NCBI RefSeq assembly: GCF_030816295.1
Contig: NZ_JAUSXV010000001.1
Span: forward strand, 3,100,001 to 3,164,000
Length of the DNA: 64,000 nt
Source: Microbacterium natoriense
Lineage (GTDB): Bacteria > Actinomycetota > Actinomycetes > Actinomycetales > Microbacteriaceae
Direction: 5' to 3'
The first letter of the stretch is position 1. Every line of letters begins with the position of its first letter. Under the pieces are notes generated by a model. It was not told where the DNA came from. It did not search any database and saw only the letters and a program-made list of their open reading frames with translations. The position numbers were made by a program, and so were the translations under genes. Positions 1 to 7,826 of the stretch are shown in pieces.

Positions 1-707
1 TGCTTGCGCCCGCCCTGCGGCGGGACCGAGGCGACCGTGCCCTCGATGATCTTGAGCAGGGCCTGCTGCACGCCCTCGCCAGAGACGTCACGCGTGATGG
101 AGGGATTCTCGGCCTTGCGAGCGATCTTGTCGACCTCGTCGATGTAGATGATTCCCTGCTCGGCGCGCTTGACGTCGTAGTCGGCGGCCTGGATGAGCTT
201 GAGGAGGATGTTCTCGACGTCTTCACCCACGTACCCCGCCTCGGTGAGAGCGGTGGCGTCGGCGACAGCGAACGGCACGTTCAGCCGCTTCGCGAGCGTC
301 TGGGCCAGGTACGTCTTGCCGCAGCCGGTCGGACCGATGAGCAGGATGTTGCTCTTCGCGATCTCGACGCTCTCGGCCTTCTGCTCGGCCGGCTGCAGAG
401 TGCCGTGGGCGCGGATGCGCTTGTAGTGGTTGTAGACGGCGACGGCGAGAGCTTTCTTCGCCGGCTCCTGCCCGACCACGTACTCCTCGAGGAACGAGAA
501 GATCTCACGCGGCTTGGGCAGCTCGAAGTCGGCCGTGCCGGTCGCGGCGGACTCCGCCATCCGCTCCTCGATGATCTCGTTGCACAGTTCGACGCATTCG
601 TCGCAGATGTACACACCGGGGCCAGCGATGAGCTGCTGCACCTGCTTCTGGCTCTTTCCGCAGAACGAGCACTTGAACAGGTCGGCGCTTTCACCGATAC
701 GGGCCAT
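1..707 (-). CDS. clpX: ATP-dependent Clp protease ATP-binding subunit ClpX (5' part; runs off the left edge)
   Basis: ClpX is the AAA+ unfoldase that feeds substrates into the ClpP peptidase in the cytoplasm. About 235 N-terminal residues are present. The N-terminal zinc-binding domain is visible with Cys13, Cys16, Cys35 and Cys38. The linker is followed by a Walker A motif GPTGCGKT at residues 125-132, and a Walker B region (IYIDEVDKI) lies further in. The ATG at 707 gives the normal ClpX start [13 protein letters not shown]. The C-terminal half of the AAA+ module is outside the window. The gene is separated from clpP2 by about 5.8 kb containing other operons, so it probably has its own promoter in the 708-880 interval. 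Confidence 0.97.
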   Translation of the reverse strand, partial: MARIGESADLFKCSFCGKSQKQVQQLIAGPGVYICDECVELCNEIIEERMAESAATGTADFELPKPREIFSFLEEYVVGQEPAKKALAVAVYNHYKRIRAHGTLQPAEQKAESVEIAKSNILLIGPTGCGKTYLAQTLAKRLNVPFAVADATALTEAGYVGEDVENILLKLIQAADYDVKRAEQGIIYIDEVDKIARKAENPSITRDVSGEGVQQALLKIIEGTVASVPPQGGRK

Positions 708-849
708 GCGCGTCCTCCTCAGGATGCCGAGATCGTCATCCGAGCCTAACCGCTGTATCGGACACCGGGACGCATTGGCGCGGACACGATTGGGATCTCA
801 AAGGTGGAGACATCCGCGGCGTCCAGCTACGATCGGCTGGTCCGACGAA

Positions 850-864
850 CCACGGACGCCGTGG
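850..864. promoter_or_regulatory. Short inverted repeat between clpX and the HEPN-type gene
   Basis: CCACGG-ACG-CCGTGG is a perfect 6-base inverted repeat with a 3-base spacer. It lies 16 bases before the ATG at 881 and just before a Shine-Dalgarno-like GAAGGA. It could be an operator or a small hairpin in the leader; the function is not known. Confidence 0.3.
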
Positions 865-880
865 AACGAAGGATCTTTGC

Positions 881-1957
881 ATGACAATTATCGAGGGCAG
901 GCTCAACCTCGACCATGGGGTAATAGTCACGACCGATTGTCTCGGGAAGACGTTCACATCGAAGATCGCCGACGTGGAGGTGAACGTAGAGCTTCCTCGA
1001 GCTCAGACAATCGCACGACCACTCGAGGAGGACGGCCCGCCGGGCGACCTCTATGTGATTGAGCCTGTGTGGGCGTCGTCTCCTTGGAATTGGAGATCCC
1101 TGCTCGGGGACGCACCTGAGGAACCGAACGAGTGGGGTGCGCCTCTCCTAACCGATTGGACTTCAGGGGAAGATTTGCCGTCAGGCGCAGTCAGTGTTCG
1201 AAGCGCGCGACTGTGGTTCAGCGGCGTAGGCGAATTCTCACGAGACTCTGAACTCGGTACCCGCGTCATGGACGCGAAGGACGCCTGGCTGTCGCGCGTG
1301 AGCAACTGGGTCGAGTGTCTCACGCTTCAGCACATCAGTAGCCGCGACGACACCAAGCTGAGACAACGGCGAACTCTCGACAAAATCCTATGGACGGACA
1401 CAGGGGGCTCCTCAGAGCTGCTCGACATAGGCCATGCAGGGTGGTCCCGGTACGGCCCAATTGACGCGATGACTGCGGACGGTTTTTCCAACGTTCTCCA
1501 GCTCGCGGCAGTAGACACGGTCCCGGACCTTGCATGGCAGCTGCTCCGGGATTCCTTTCATGCCCATGGCTACGCAGAGGATCGTCGTGCGGTCATCGAT
1601 GCCGCAGCCGCGTTGGAGGTCGGCTACTCGCGATGGCTTGAAGATCGACTTGACGGAGTCGACGCGCAGGTCGCCGAGCTAATTCTGGGTTCCAGGGCAA
1701 CGCTCGGCCTCAAGCTCGAACAAGCGAAAGTGTTGGGCTGGGTGGCACCAGCCGGTACTGGAGACTTGGTGTCGCTCCGCAACCGAGCCGTCCATGGCGG
1801 CTACTCTCCGACCCAGATGACAGCCGCTCGCGTACTCGCCGCCGCCCGCGAAGCTCTAGGTCTGTTCGACCCTGCGCACAGCGACCTGATCGCCAGGTCA
1901 ACAAGATCCTTCCCTATACCCGAACCCTACTCACCGACGTCCCCCGCCTCCGCATAG
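881..1957 (+). CDS. Hypothetical protein with a C-terminal HEPN (Apea-like) RNase-type motif
   Basis: A 358-residue soluble protein that I do not recognise as a named gene. The N-terminal two thirds show no familiar motif. Near the C terminus, RNRAVH (residues 300-305) fits the R-x4-H signature of HEPN domains, and it sits in a helical context with flanking VSLRN and a GGYSPTQM tail as in Apea-like HEPN proteins. Many HEPN proteins are RNases of defence or toxin systems; no antitoxin-like or nucleotidyltransferase partner is adjacent. Two 60-base lines counted by hand hold 34 and 35 G+C (57-58%), against 39 and 41 in two lines of the deo genes, which suggests transfer. The start is the ATG after GAAGGA at about 868-873. 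The function is inferred from one motif only. Confidence 0.6.
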   Translation: MTIIEGRLNLDHGVIVTTDCLGKTFTSKIADVEVNVELPRAQTIARPLEEDGPPGDLYVIEPVWASSPWNWRSLLGDAPEEPNEWGAPLLTDWTSGEDLPSGAVSVRSARLWFSGVGEFSRDSELGTRVMDAKDAWLSRVSNWVECLTLQHISSRDDTKLRQRRTLDKILWTDTGGSSELLDIGHAGWSRYGPIDAMTADGFSNVLQLAAVDTVPDLAWQLLRDSFHAHGYAEDRRAVIDAAAALEVGYSRWLEDRLDGVDAQVAELILGSRATLGLKLEQAKVLGWVAPAGTGDLVSLRNRAVHGGYSPTQMTAARVLAAAREALGLFDPAHSDLIARSTRSFPIPEPYSPTSPASA

Positions 1958-2021
1958 GAATGGCTCCCAGAAGCCGAGCCCGCGCCACCGTCTAGCCGTG
2001 CTGAGTTACTTGCTCGATATC

Positions 2022-2059
2022 CGGCGCCCCACCTGAACGCCGGCGCCCCACCAGAACGC
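2022..2059. repeat. Tandem repeat of a 19-base unit (two copies, one mismatch)
   Basis: CGGCGCCCCACCTGAACGC at 2022-2040 is followed directly by a copy at 2041-2059 that differs only at one base (T to A). It lies in the short gap between two convergent genes. Confidence 0.6.
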
Positions 2060-2096
2060 CGTCAGCCCAATGGGGCACGGACGAGCAGGTGGGGCG
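2025..2096. terminator. Long inverted repeat between convergent genes; possible bidirectional terminator
   Basis: CGCCCCACCTG (2025-2035) pairs perfectly with CAGGTGGGGCG (2086-2096), and a second TGGGGC at 2071-2076 can pair with the GCCCCA of either tandem copy. No T-rich tail is visible, so a terminator role is a guess based on the position between the HEPN-type gene end and the aldehyde dehydrogenase-like gene end. Confidence 0.35.
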
Positions 2097-2115
2097 TCGC
2101 GGGAGATCGGTCGCG

Positions 2116-2967
2116 TCAGACCATGCTCTTGGTGTGCCAGACGGTCTTGACCTCGGTGAAGGCGCCGATACGCTCGGGCGACGCCACGACGACGCCCGGA
2201 GCGATGACGCGCTTGAGCGTCTCAGCCGCCGCGATCTGCATGTCCACCCAGTCGAGGTCGCCTGCGCCGGCGAGATCGAGCGCGTTGACGTCCTGATGCG
2301 AGGCGAGCCACGGTGCGATCTCCGCGGGCGAGCCGGTGAGGACGTTGACGACTCCTCCGGGCACGTCGCTGGTCGCGAGCACCTCGGCGAGGCTGATCGC
2401 AGAGAGCGGATGCCGTTCGCTGGCGATCACGACCACGGTGTTGCCGGCGACCAGCGCCGGCGCCACGACCGAGACCAGGCCGAGCAGCGCGGAGTCCTGC
2501 GGTGCGACGATCGCCACGACGCCGGTGGGCTCCGGCACGGAGATGTTGAAGTACGGCCCTGCCACCGGGTTCGCGTTGCCCGCGACCTGGGCGTACTTGT
2601 CGCACCATCCGGCATACCAGACCCAGAGGTCGATCGCCTCGTCGACCTGAGCTCCGGCCGCGGCGACGGAAACGCCTTCCTGCGCCACGATCTCGTCGAT
2701 GAACTGCGCCCGGCGCCCTTCGAGCACCTCGGCCACTCGGTAGAGCACCTGCCCCCGGTTGTACGCGGTCGCCCCCGACCAGCCCTTCACCGCGGCACGA
2801 GCGGCGACGACGGCATCCCTGGCATCCTTGCGCGACGCCTTGGCCGCGTTCGCCAGGAACGCGCCCTTGGCCGAGACGACCTCATAGGTGCGACCCGACT
2901 CGCTGCGAGGAAAGGCTCCGCCGATCGCGAGCTTGTAGGTCTTGGGCACGGTGAGTCGCTTGCTCAT
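2116..2967 (-). CDS. Catalytically dead aldehyde dehydrogenase-like protein (deo operon)
   Basis: A 283-residue relative of aldehyde dehydrogenases, which normally have about 480-500 residues. The N-terminal NAD-binding half is recognisable (ATAYNRGQVLYRVAEVLE, PALVAGNTVVV, DVPGGVVNVLTG). The usual F-T-G-S loop has become DLAGAG, and there is no LELGGK Glu motif and no catalytic Cys. After about residue 250 it jumps to FTEVKTVWH, which resembles the oligomerisation strand at the very C terminus of normal ALDHs. It therefore looks like an ALDH with the catalytic domain removed. It overlaps the stop of the full ALDH gene by 4 bases (ATGA), so the two are probably made together. It may be the second, non-catalytic half of an ALDH16-type enzyme encoded as a separate chain. 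Confidence 0.85.
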   Translation of the reverse strand: MSKRLTVPKTYKLAIGGAFPRSESGRTYEVVSAKGAFLANAAKASRKDARDAVVAARAAVKGWSGATAYNRGQVLYRVAEVLEGRRAQFIDEIVAQEGVSVAAAGAQVDEAIDLWVWYAGWCDKYAQVAGNANPVAGPYFNISVPEPTGVVAIVAPQDSALLGLVSVVAPALVAGNTVVVIASERHPLSAISLAEVLATSDVPGGVVNVLTGSPAEIAPWLASHQDVNALDLAGAGDLDWVDMQIAAAETLKRVIAPGVVVASPERIGAFTEVKTVWHTKSMV

Positions 2968-4406
2968 GATGCTGCTCCCTGGAGATAGGCGGTGAGACCC
3001 TGTCGTCCGCCCTCGCGGCCGAACCCGGACTCCTTGTAACCACCGAACGGGCTCGACGGATCGAAACGGTTGAACGTGTTCGCCCAGATCACGCCCGCGC
3101 GCAGGCGGTCGGCGACGGCGAGGATGCGCGATCCCTTGTCCGACCAGATTCCTGCGGACAGGCCGTACGGAGTGTTGTTCGCCTTGGCGATCGCCTCAGC
3201 CGGCGTGCGGAAGGTGAGGACCGAGAGCACCGGACCGAACACCTCGTCGCGGGCGATGCGGTGCGAGGCTTCGACACCGGTGAAGATCGTCGGCGCGAAC
3301 CAGAAGCCCTTCTCGGGGATCTCACACTCGGCGGTCCAGCGCTCCGCGCCCTCGGCCTCGCCGATGTCGCTGAGCTCGCGGATGCGCGCCAGCTGCGCCG
3401 CAGAGTTGATCGCCCCGATGTCGGTGTTCTTGTCGAGCGGGTCGCCGAGGCGCAGAGTCGACAGGCGGCTCTTCAGCCGGTCGACGACTTCGTCATGGAT
3501 CGATTCCTGCACGAGCAGGCGGCTGCCGGCGCAGCACACGTGACCCTGGTTGAAGAAGATCCCGTTGACGATGCCCTCGATCGCCTGCTCCATCGGAGCG
3601 TCGTCGAACACGATGTTCGCCGCCTTGCCGCCCAGCTCGAGCGTGAGCTTCTTGCCGGTTCCGGCAACGGCACGCGCGATGTCGCGGCCGACCCCCGTCG
3701 AGCCGGTGAAGGCCACCTTGTCGACATCAGGGTGGCGGACGAGCGCCGCGCCGGTCGGTCCCGCACCGGTGATGATGTTCACGACGCCCGCGGGCAGGTC
3801 GGCCTGCTGCAGGATCTCGGCGAAGATCAGCGCCGTCAGCGGCGTGGTCTCGGCGGGCTTGAGGACGACGGTGTTGCCGGCGGCCAGGGCCGGGGCGAGC
3901 TTCCACGCGAGCATGAGCAGCGGGAAGTTCCACGGGATCACCTGACCCGCCACACCGAGCGCGCGCGGGTTCGCTCCGAGACCGGCGTAGTCGAGCTTGT
4001 CGGCCCAACCGGCGTAATAGAAGAACCAGGAGGCGACGAGCGGCACATCGACGTCGCGGCTCTCCTTGATCGGCTTGCCGTTGTCGAGGCTCTCGGCGAC
4101 GGCGAGTTCGCGGGCGCGCTCTTGCACGAGGCGAGCGATGCGGAACAGGTACTTGCCCCGATCGCGACCGCTCATCTTCGACCAGGTCTTGTCGTAGGCG
4201 CGACGGGCGGCGGCGACCGCACGGTCGACGTCTTCGTCGGAGGCCGAGGCGATCTCGGCGATGCGCGTCTCGTCAGACGGGGAGATGGTCGAGAAGCTCG
4301 CACCGCTGCCGTCCACGAATTCGCCATCGATGAAGAGGCCGTAGCTGTCGCGCAGGTTCAGGACCGCCTTCGACTCCGGCGCGGGTGCGTATTCCAGGAA
4401 TGACAT
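2964..4406 (-). CDS. NAD(P)-dependent aldehyde dehydrogenase (deo operon)
   Basis: A full-length catalytic ALDH of 480 residues. Visible motifs include IPWNFPLLMLAWKLAPALAAGN, the cofactor loop FTGSTGVGR, LELGGKAANIVFDD with the general-base Glu, and FFNQGHVCCAGSRL with the nucleophilic Cys. Behind deoC, its likely job is to oxidise the acetaldehyde released from deoxyribose-5-phosphate to acetate. The protein ends at about GREGGRQGLTAYLQGAAS and so lacks the terminal EVKTV strand of ordinary ALDHs, while the next gene ends with such a strand. Its start lies 9 bases beyond the deoC stop, and its stop overlaps the next start, so it is in the same operon. Substrate assignment is inferred from context. 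Confidence 0.93.
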   Translation of the reverse strand: MSFLEYAPAPESKAVLNLRDSYGLFIDGEFVDGSGASFSTISPSDETRIAEIASASDEDVDRAVAAARRAYDKTWSKMSGRDRGKYLFRIARLVQERARELAVAESLDNGKPIKESRDVDVPLVASWFFYYAGWADKLDYAGLGANPRALGVAGQVIPWNFPLLMLAWKLAPALAAGNTVVLKPAETTPLTALIFAEILQQADLPAGVVNIITGAGPTGAALVRHPDVDKVAFTGSTGVGRDIARAVAGTGKKLTLELGGKAANIVFDDAPMEQAIEGIVNGIFFNQGHVCCAGSRLLVQESIHDEVVDRLKSRLSTLRLGDPLDKNTDIGAINSAAQLARIRELSDIGEAEGAERWTAECEIPEKGFWFAPTIFTGVEASHRIARDEVFGPVLSVLTFRTPAEAIAKANNTPYGLSAGIWSDKGSRILAVADRLRAGVIWANTFNRFDPSSPFGGYKESGFGREGGRQGLTAYLQGAAS

Positions 4407-4415
4407 ATCTCGTCC

Positions 4416-5419
4416 TCAGTCGATCGTGACGTAGTCGGGGCCGGAGTAGTGGCCGGTGGCGAGCTTCTGACGCTGCAGGAGCACATCGTTGAGCAGGCTG
4501 GACGCCCCGAAACGGAACAGGTGCGGCTGCAGCCACTCCTCGCCGACGGTCTCGGCGACGGTGACGAGGTACTTCACGGCGTCCTTCGATGAGCGGATGC
4601 CGCGCCTGCCGGCTTGACACCGATCTTCTCGCCCGTGCCGTGGTGCCAGTCGCGCACCGTCTCGAGCATGAGCAGGGTCGTGGGCAGCGTCGCCGCCGGC
4701 TGCACCTTGCCCGTGGACGTCTTGATGAAGTCGCCGCCCGCGAGGATGCCGAGCCATGAGGCCCGCTTGATGTTGTCGTAGGTGTTCAGCTCGCCGGTCT
4801 CGAGGATCACCTTGAGCGAGGCGTAACTGCCGTCTTCGCGACGGCACGCTTCCTTCACGGCGGCGATCTGGTCGAACACCAGGCCGTAACGACCCGAGAG
4901 GAACGCGCCGCGGTCGATCACCATGTCGATCTCATCGGCTCCTGCCGCGACCGCCTCCGCCGTGTCGGCGAGCTTGATCGCCAGCGACGATCGTCCGCTC
5001 GGAAACGCGGTGGCCACGGCGGCGACCGAGATCAGTCCGTCATCAGGATCGCCGTGCACGGCGCCCAGCGCATCGACGGCGTATCCGACCATGTCGCCGT
5101 ACACGCAGACGGCAGCGACGCGCGGAGTCGTCGGGTCGGCAGCATCCGGCGTCTTCGCCTTGGCGACCAGCGAGCGCACCTTGCCCGGTGTGTCCGCCCC
5201 CTCGAGGGTCGTCAGGTCGATGAGCTTGATGATCGTGTCGAGCGCCCACGCCTTCGAGGTGGTCTTGATCGATCGGGTGCCGAGACCGGCAGCGCGCTGC
5301 TCGAGTCCCACCGCGTCCACACCGGGGAGTCCGTGCAGGAAGCGGCGAAGCGTCGCATCGTCGGGCTCACCGCCCAGCACGTCGACCGCGCTGCGGCGGC
5401 TGAGTTCTTTGGTCGTCAC
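4416..5419 (-). pseudogene. deoC: Deoxyribose-phosphate aldolase, frameshifted
   Basis: DeoC splits 2-deoxyribose-5-phosphate into acetaldehyde and glyceraldehyde-3-phosphate. The N-terminal part reads well: DEIDMVID (acid), FIKTSTGK (Schiff-base Lys) and GVKPAG (second Lys). The frame then breaks at about 4600-4606, where the sequence has two extra bases (a GC/CG dinucleotide). The open frame ends at 4574 with 15 foreign residues. In the next frame the expected IRSSKDAVKYL...RFGASSLLNDVLLQRQKLATGHYSGPDYVTID continues to a stop at 4416; repair would give about 333 residues. The GTG start at 5419 is chosen because GGAGGAAC lies just before it and it overlaps the regulator stop (GTGA). The break may be a sequencing error, because the downstream ALDH genes are intact. 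Confidence 0.9.
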
Positions 5420-6351
5420 TGTTCCTCCAACAATGCTCTGGCTGTGTTCTCGTCTGTCACGATGACGCTGCACAGGCCGCTCGTGACGACTGTGCGCGCA
5501 ATGTCATGTTTCGCTTCGCCCGTGGCGACGAAGACCGCTCGCGCTGCGGCGCGCAGTCTCGCCAAGTCGACCCCGACGGTGCGGGCATCGAGCTGCGGAT
5601 CGACGATGTTGCCGTCGGCGTCGATGTACCTGCCGAGGACATCGCCGACGGCGCCGCGGCGCGCCAGCTCTTCCACGTCGGATGCCGTCAGATAGCCGTT
5701 CTCGACGTGGGCAGAGCTCGCGTCGCACGGCCCAGCGGTGAAAAGGAATGCCTGCGCTTCGGCCGCCTCTTCGAGGACCGCCGCAACGGTGCGATCCGCC
5801 TCGATCGCCTGCTTGGTCTCCACCCGTTCGAGAATCGCCGGGCTCGGCAGCAGCGACACGTGTCCCGATGCGCGCTGCGCGATCGTGACCGCGAGGCCGG
5901 CTGCTCCGCCGGAGCGGCGGTTGAGGCTCACTCCCCCGTTGAGCTGCACCACCGTCACTCCGGTCGCCCAGCCGTCGGGCAGTGCTTCGGCGACGGCGCG
6001 CAGCGTGCGCCCCCAGCTCACACCGAGCGTGCGGGGCACAGGGCGCATCGCGGTCAGATAGTCGGCTGCGGCCTGCGCGACCCGCTCGAGTGTGCCCTCA
6101 TCTCCCTCGGGCGAGGGCACGACGATGGCGGCCGCGAGATCGTGTCTTTCGACCAGTTGCCGCTCGAGACCGAGGCGACGGGCTCGCGGATGCACGATCT
6201 CGATGCGGACGATGCCGCGTTCGCGCGCCTGCGTGAGCAGCCGACCGACCTTCCATCGGGAGATCTTGAGGAGGGCGCCGATCTCGTCCTGGGTCTTGTC
6301 CTCGTCGTAATACAGCTCGGCGACGCGAACCATGACAAGCTCTTCTTCCAC
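5416..6351 (-). CDS. SorC/DeoR-type sugar-binding transcriptional regulator of the deo operon
   Basis: An N-terminal helix-turn-helix (YYDEDKTQDEIGALLKISRW then KVGRLLTQARERGIVRIEI) is followed by a SorC-type effector-binding domain with VSWGRTL, VVQLNGGV and FLFTAGPCD. The family usually senses a phosphorylated sugar; deoxyribose-5-phosphate is the natural guess here. The GTG at 6351 (VEEELVMVRVAELYY) is favoured because AAGGAGG stands just before it; an upstream start at 6387 would include the ribosome-binding site in the coding region. The length is 311 residues. The stop overlaps the deoC start by 4 bases, so regulator and catabolic genes are one transcript. A palindrome at 6406-6419 is a candidate operator for autoregulation. 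Confidence 0.88.
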   Translation of the reverse strand: MEEELVMVRVAELYYDEDKTQDEIGALLKISRWKVGRLLTQARERGIVRIEIVHPRARRLGLERQLVERHDLAAAIVVPSPEGDEGTLERVAQAAADYLTAMRPVPRTLGVSWGRTLRAVAEALPDGWATGVTVVQLNGGVSLNRRSGGAAGLAVTIAQRASGHVSLLPSPAILERVETKQAIEADRTVAAVLEEAAEAQAFLFTAGPCDASSAHVENGYLTASDVEELARRGAVGDVLGRYIDADGNIVDPQLDARTVGVDLARLRAAARAVFVATGEAKHDIARTVVTSGLCSVIVTDENTARALLEEQ

Positions 6352-6371
6352 AGCAACCTCCTTCCTCGACC

Positions 6372-6419
6372 AGGATAGGCGCTTCACCGCGTCCGCGCAC
6401 TCTCTTGCTCACATGAGCA
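6372..6419 (-). promoter_or_regulatory. Candidate promoter and operator of the deo operon
   Basis: On the minus strand a -10-like TATCCT (complement of 6372-6377) lies about 20 bases upstream of the GTG at 6351. Further upstream, TGCTCA-CA-TGAGCA (6406-6419) is a perfect 6-base inverted repeat with a 2-base centre, placed just upstream of where a -35 would be. This fits binding by the SorC-type regulator encoded next, but that is inference from position and symmetry. Confidence 0.5.
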
Positions 6420-6442
6420 GACGGCGCTCGGCTGGGTGCGCA

Positions 6443-6474
6443 AAAGGACGCCGGTCGACTGACCGGCGTCCTTT
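6443..6474. terminator. Rho-independent terminator between the deo operon promoter and clpP2
   Basis: AAAGGACGCCGGTC (6443-6456) and GACCGGCGTCCTTT (6461-6474) form a perfect 14-base stem with a GACT loop and a T-run on either strand. It lies just past the clpP2 stop and should end the clpP1-clpP2 transcript. Confidence 0.85.
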
Positions 6475-6485
6475 CAGGGTGGAAC

Positions 6486-7128
6486 TCAGACGCGCTTGCG
6501 CGAGCTGAGCACCTGGTCGACGATCCCGTACTCCAGCGCCTCGGGCGCGGAGAGGATCTTGTCGCGGTCGATGTCGCGGTTGACCTGCTCAGCAGTCTTG
6601 CCCGGTGTGCTTGGCCATGGTCTCTTCGAGCCAGGTGCGCATGCGGAGGATCTCCGCCGCCTGGATCTCGATGTCGGACGCCTGCCCGTGCCCAGCCTCG
6701 CCCATCGCCGGCTGGTGCATCAGCACGCGGGCGTTGGGCAGCGCGAGACGCTTACCAGGCGCGCCGGCCGCCAGCAGCACGGATGCCGCCGATGCGGCCT
6801 GTCCGAGCACCACGGTCTGGATCTGCGGCGCCACGTACTGCATGGTGTCGTAGATCGCGGTCATCGCGGTGAACGATCCACCGGGCGAATTGATGTACAT
6901 CGTGATGTCGCGCTCTGAGTCCTGGCTCTCGAGGACGAGGAGCTGAGCCATCACGTCGTCGGCCGACGCGTCGTCGACCTGCACGCCGAGGAAGATCACT
7001 CGATCTTCGAACAGCTTGTTGTACGGGTCCTGGCGCTTGAAGCCGTAGGCGGTGCGCTCCTCGAACTGCGGGAGCACGTAGCGGCTGGACGGGAGGTTGC
7101 CGGCAGCGCGGAAGGTGGGTGTGTACAT
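6486..7128 (-). pseudogene. clpP2: ATP-dependent Clp protease proteolytic subunit ClpP2, frameshifted near the 3' end
   Basis: ClpP serine peptidase subunit. The start [11 protein letters not shown] follows [41 protein letters not shown] (nucleophilic Ser) and LMHQPAMG (His) are intact. At 6601-6603 there is one base too many (GGG where GG is expected on the coding strand), so the open frame stops at 6589 after HTGQDC (179 residues). The other frame then reads the expected [20 protein letters not shown] and EYGIVDQVLSSRKRV to a stop at 6486; repair gives 213 residues. As written, the product lacks the catalytic Asp and the last helices. ClpP2 is essential in actinobacteria where tested, so a sequencing error is likelier than a true loss. 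The stop of clpP1 is 20 bases upstream, so the two share an operon. Confidence 0.93.
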
Positions 7129-7148
7129 GTGATTCCTTCTCTTTCCGC

Positions 7149-7745
7149 TTACTTCGAGTCCTGCTCGGTGCCGCCGCCGCCGATGACGTCGGAGGCCGAT
7201 TCGCGGATGTGGTCGACGAAGCCGTACTCGAGCGCTTCCTGGGCCGTGAACCAGCGATCGCGGTCGCCGTCGGCGTTGATCTGCTCGACCGACTTGCCGG
7301 TCTGGGCCGCCGTGATCTCAGCGAGACGGTTCTTCATCGAGGTGATGAGCTGCGCCTGCGTCTGGATGTCGCTCGAAGTGCCACCGAAGCCGCCGTGCGG
7401 CTGGTGCAGCAGCACTCGGGCGTTCGGAGTGATGTAACGCTTGCCCTTGGTGCCGGCGGTCAACAGCAGCTGACCCATCGACGCCGCCATGCCGATGCCG
7501 ACCGTGACGATGTCGTTCGGAACGAACTGCATCGTGTCGTAGATCGCCATACCCGCGGTGATGGAGCCACCGGGCGAGTTGACGTAGAGGAAGATGTCCT
7601 TCTCCGAGTCCTCTGCCGCGAGAAGAAGGATCTTCGCGCAGATCTCGTTGGCGTTCTCGTCGCGCACCTCCGAGCCCAGCCAGATGATGCGGTCCTTCAG
7701 CAGACGATCGAAGACGCTCGTCGCGAGGAGGGGTTCTGCAGCCAT
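7149..7745 (-). CDS. clpP1: ATP-dependent Clp protease proteolytic subunit ClpP1
   Basis: A complete ClpP subunit of 198 residues. Visible are [30 protein letters not shown] with the nucleophilic Ser, LLHQPHGG with the catalytic His, and [19 protein letters not shown] with the catalytic Asp region. It forms the mixed ClpP1P2 tetradecamer with ClpP2 and works with ClpX or ClpC. The ATG at 7745 follows AGGAGCTGAC. It is the first gene of clpP1-clpP2, with a candidate promoter at 7778-7796. Confidence 0.97.
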   Translation of the reverse strand: MAAEPLLATSVFDRLLKDRIIWLGSEVRDENANEICAKILLLAAEDSEKDIFLYVNSPGGSITAGMAIYDTMQFVPNDIVTVGIGMAASMGQLLLTAGTKGKRYITPNARVLLHQPHGGFGGTSSDIQTQAQLITSMKNRLAEITAAQTGKSVEQINADGDRDRWFTAQEALEYGFVDHIRESASDVIGGGGTEQDSK

Positions 7746-7777
7746 GTCAGCTCCTGATTCCGTGTTTCAGTGATTCG

Positions 7778-7796
7778 AATCTACCGGCGACAACGC
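7778..7796 (-). promoter_or_regulatory. Candidate clpP1 promoter block
   Basis: On the minus strand GCGTTGTCG (7796-7788) is followed after 4 bases by a -10-like TAGATT (7783-7778), about 33 bases before the clpP1 start. The same 9-base word with the same 4-base spacing before TAGGAT stands upstream of the superoxide dismutase gene (15979-15997). Confidence 0.4.
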
Positions 7797-7826
7797 GGGG
7801 TTCAGGTCGTGTTCGCCGTCGGCATA

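Noticed and set aside
881..1957. Toxin-antitoxin pair of the HEPN/MNT type
   Set aside because: No nucleotidyltransferase-like or other small partner gene is adjacent, so only a lone HEPN-type gene can be supported.
4574..6610. Programmed frameshifting in deoC and clpP2
   Set aside because: No slippery heptamer or downstream pseudoknot was seen, and these genes are not known to use it; sequence error or mutation is simpler.
7797..7826. ClgR-type operator upstream of clpP1
   Set aside because: TTCGCCGTCGGC has only partial similarity to the CGC-N5-GCG style motif I know, not enough to call it.
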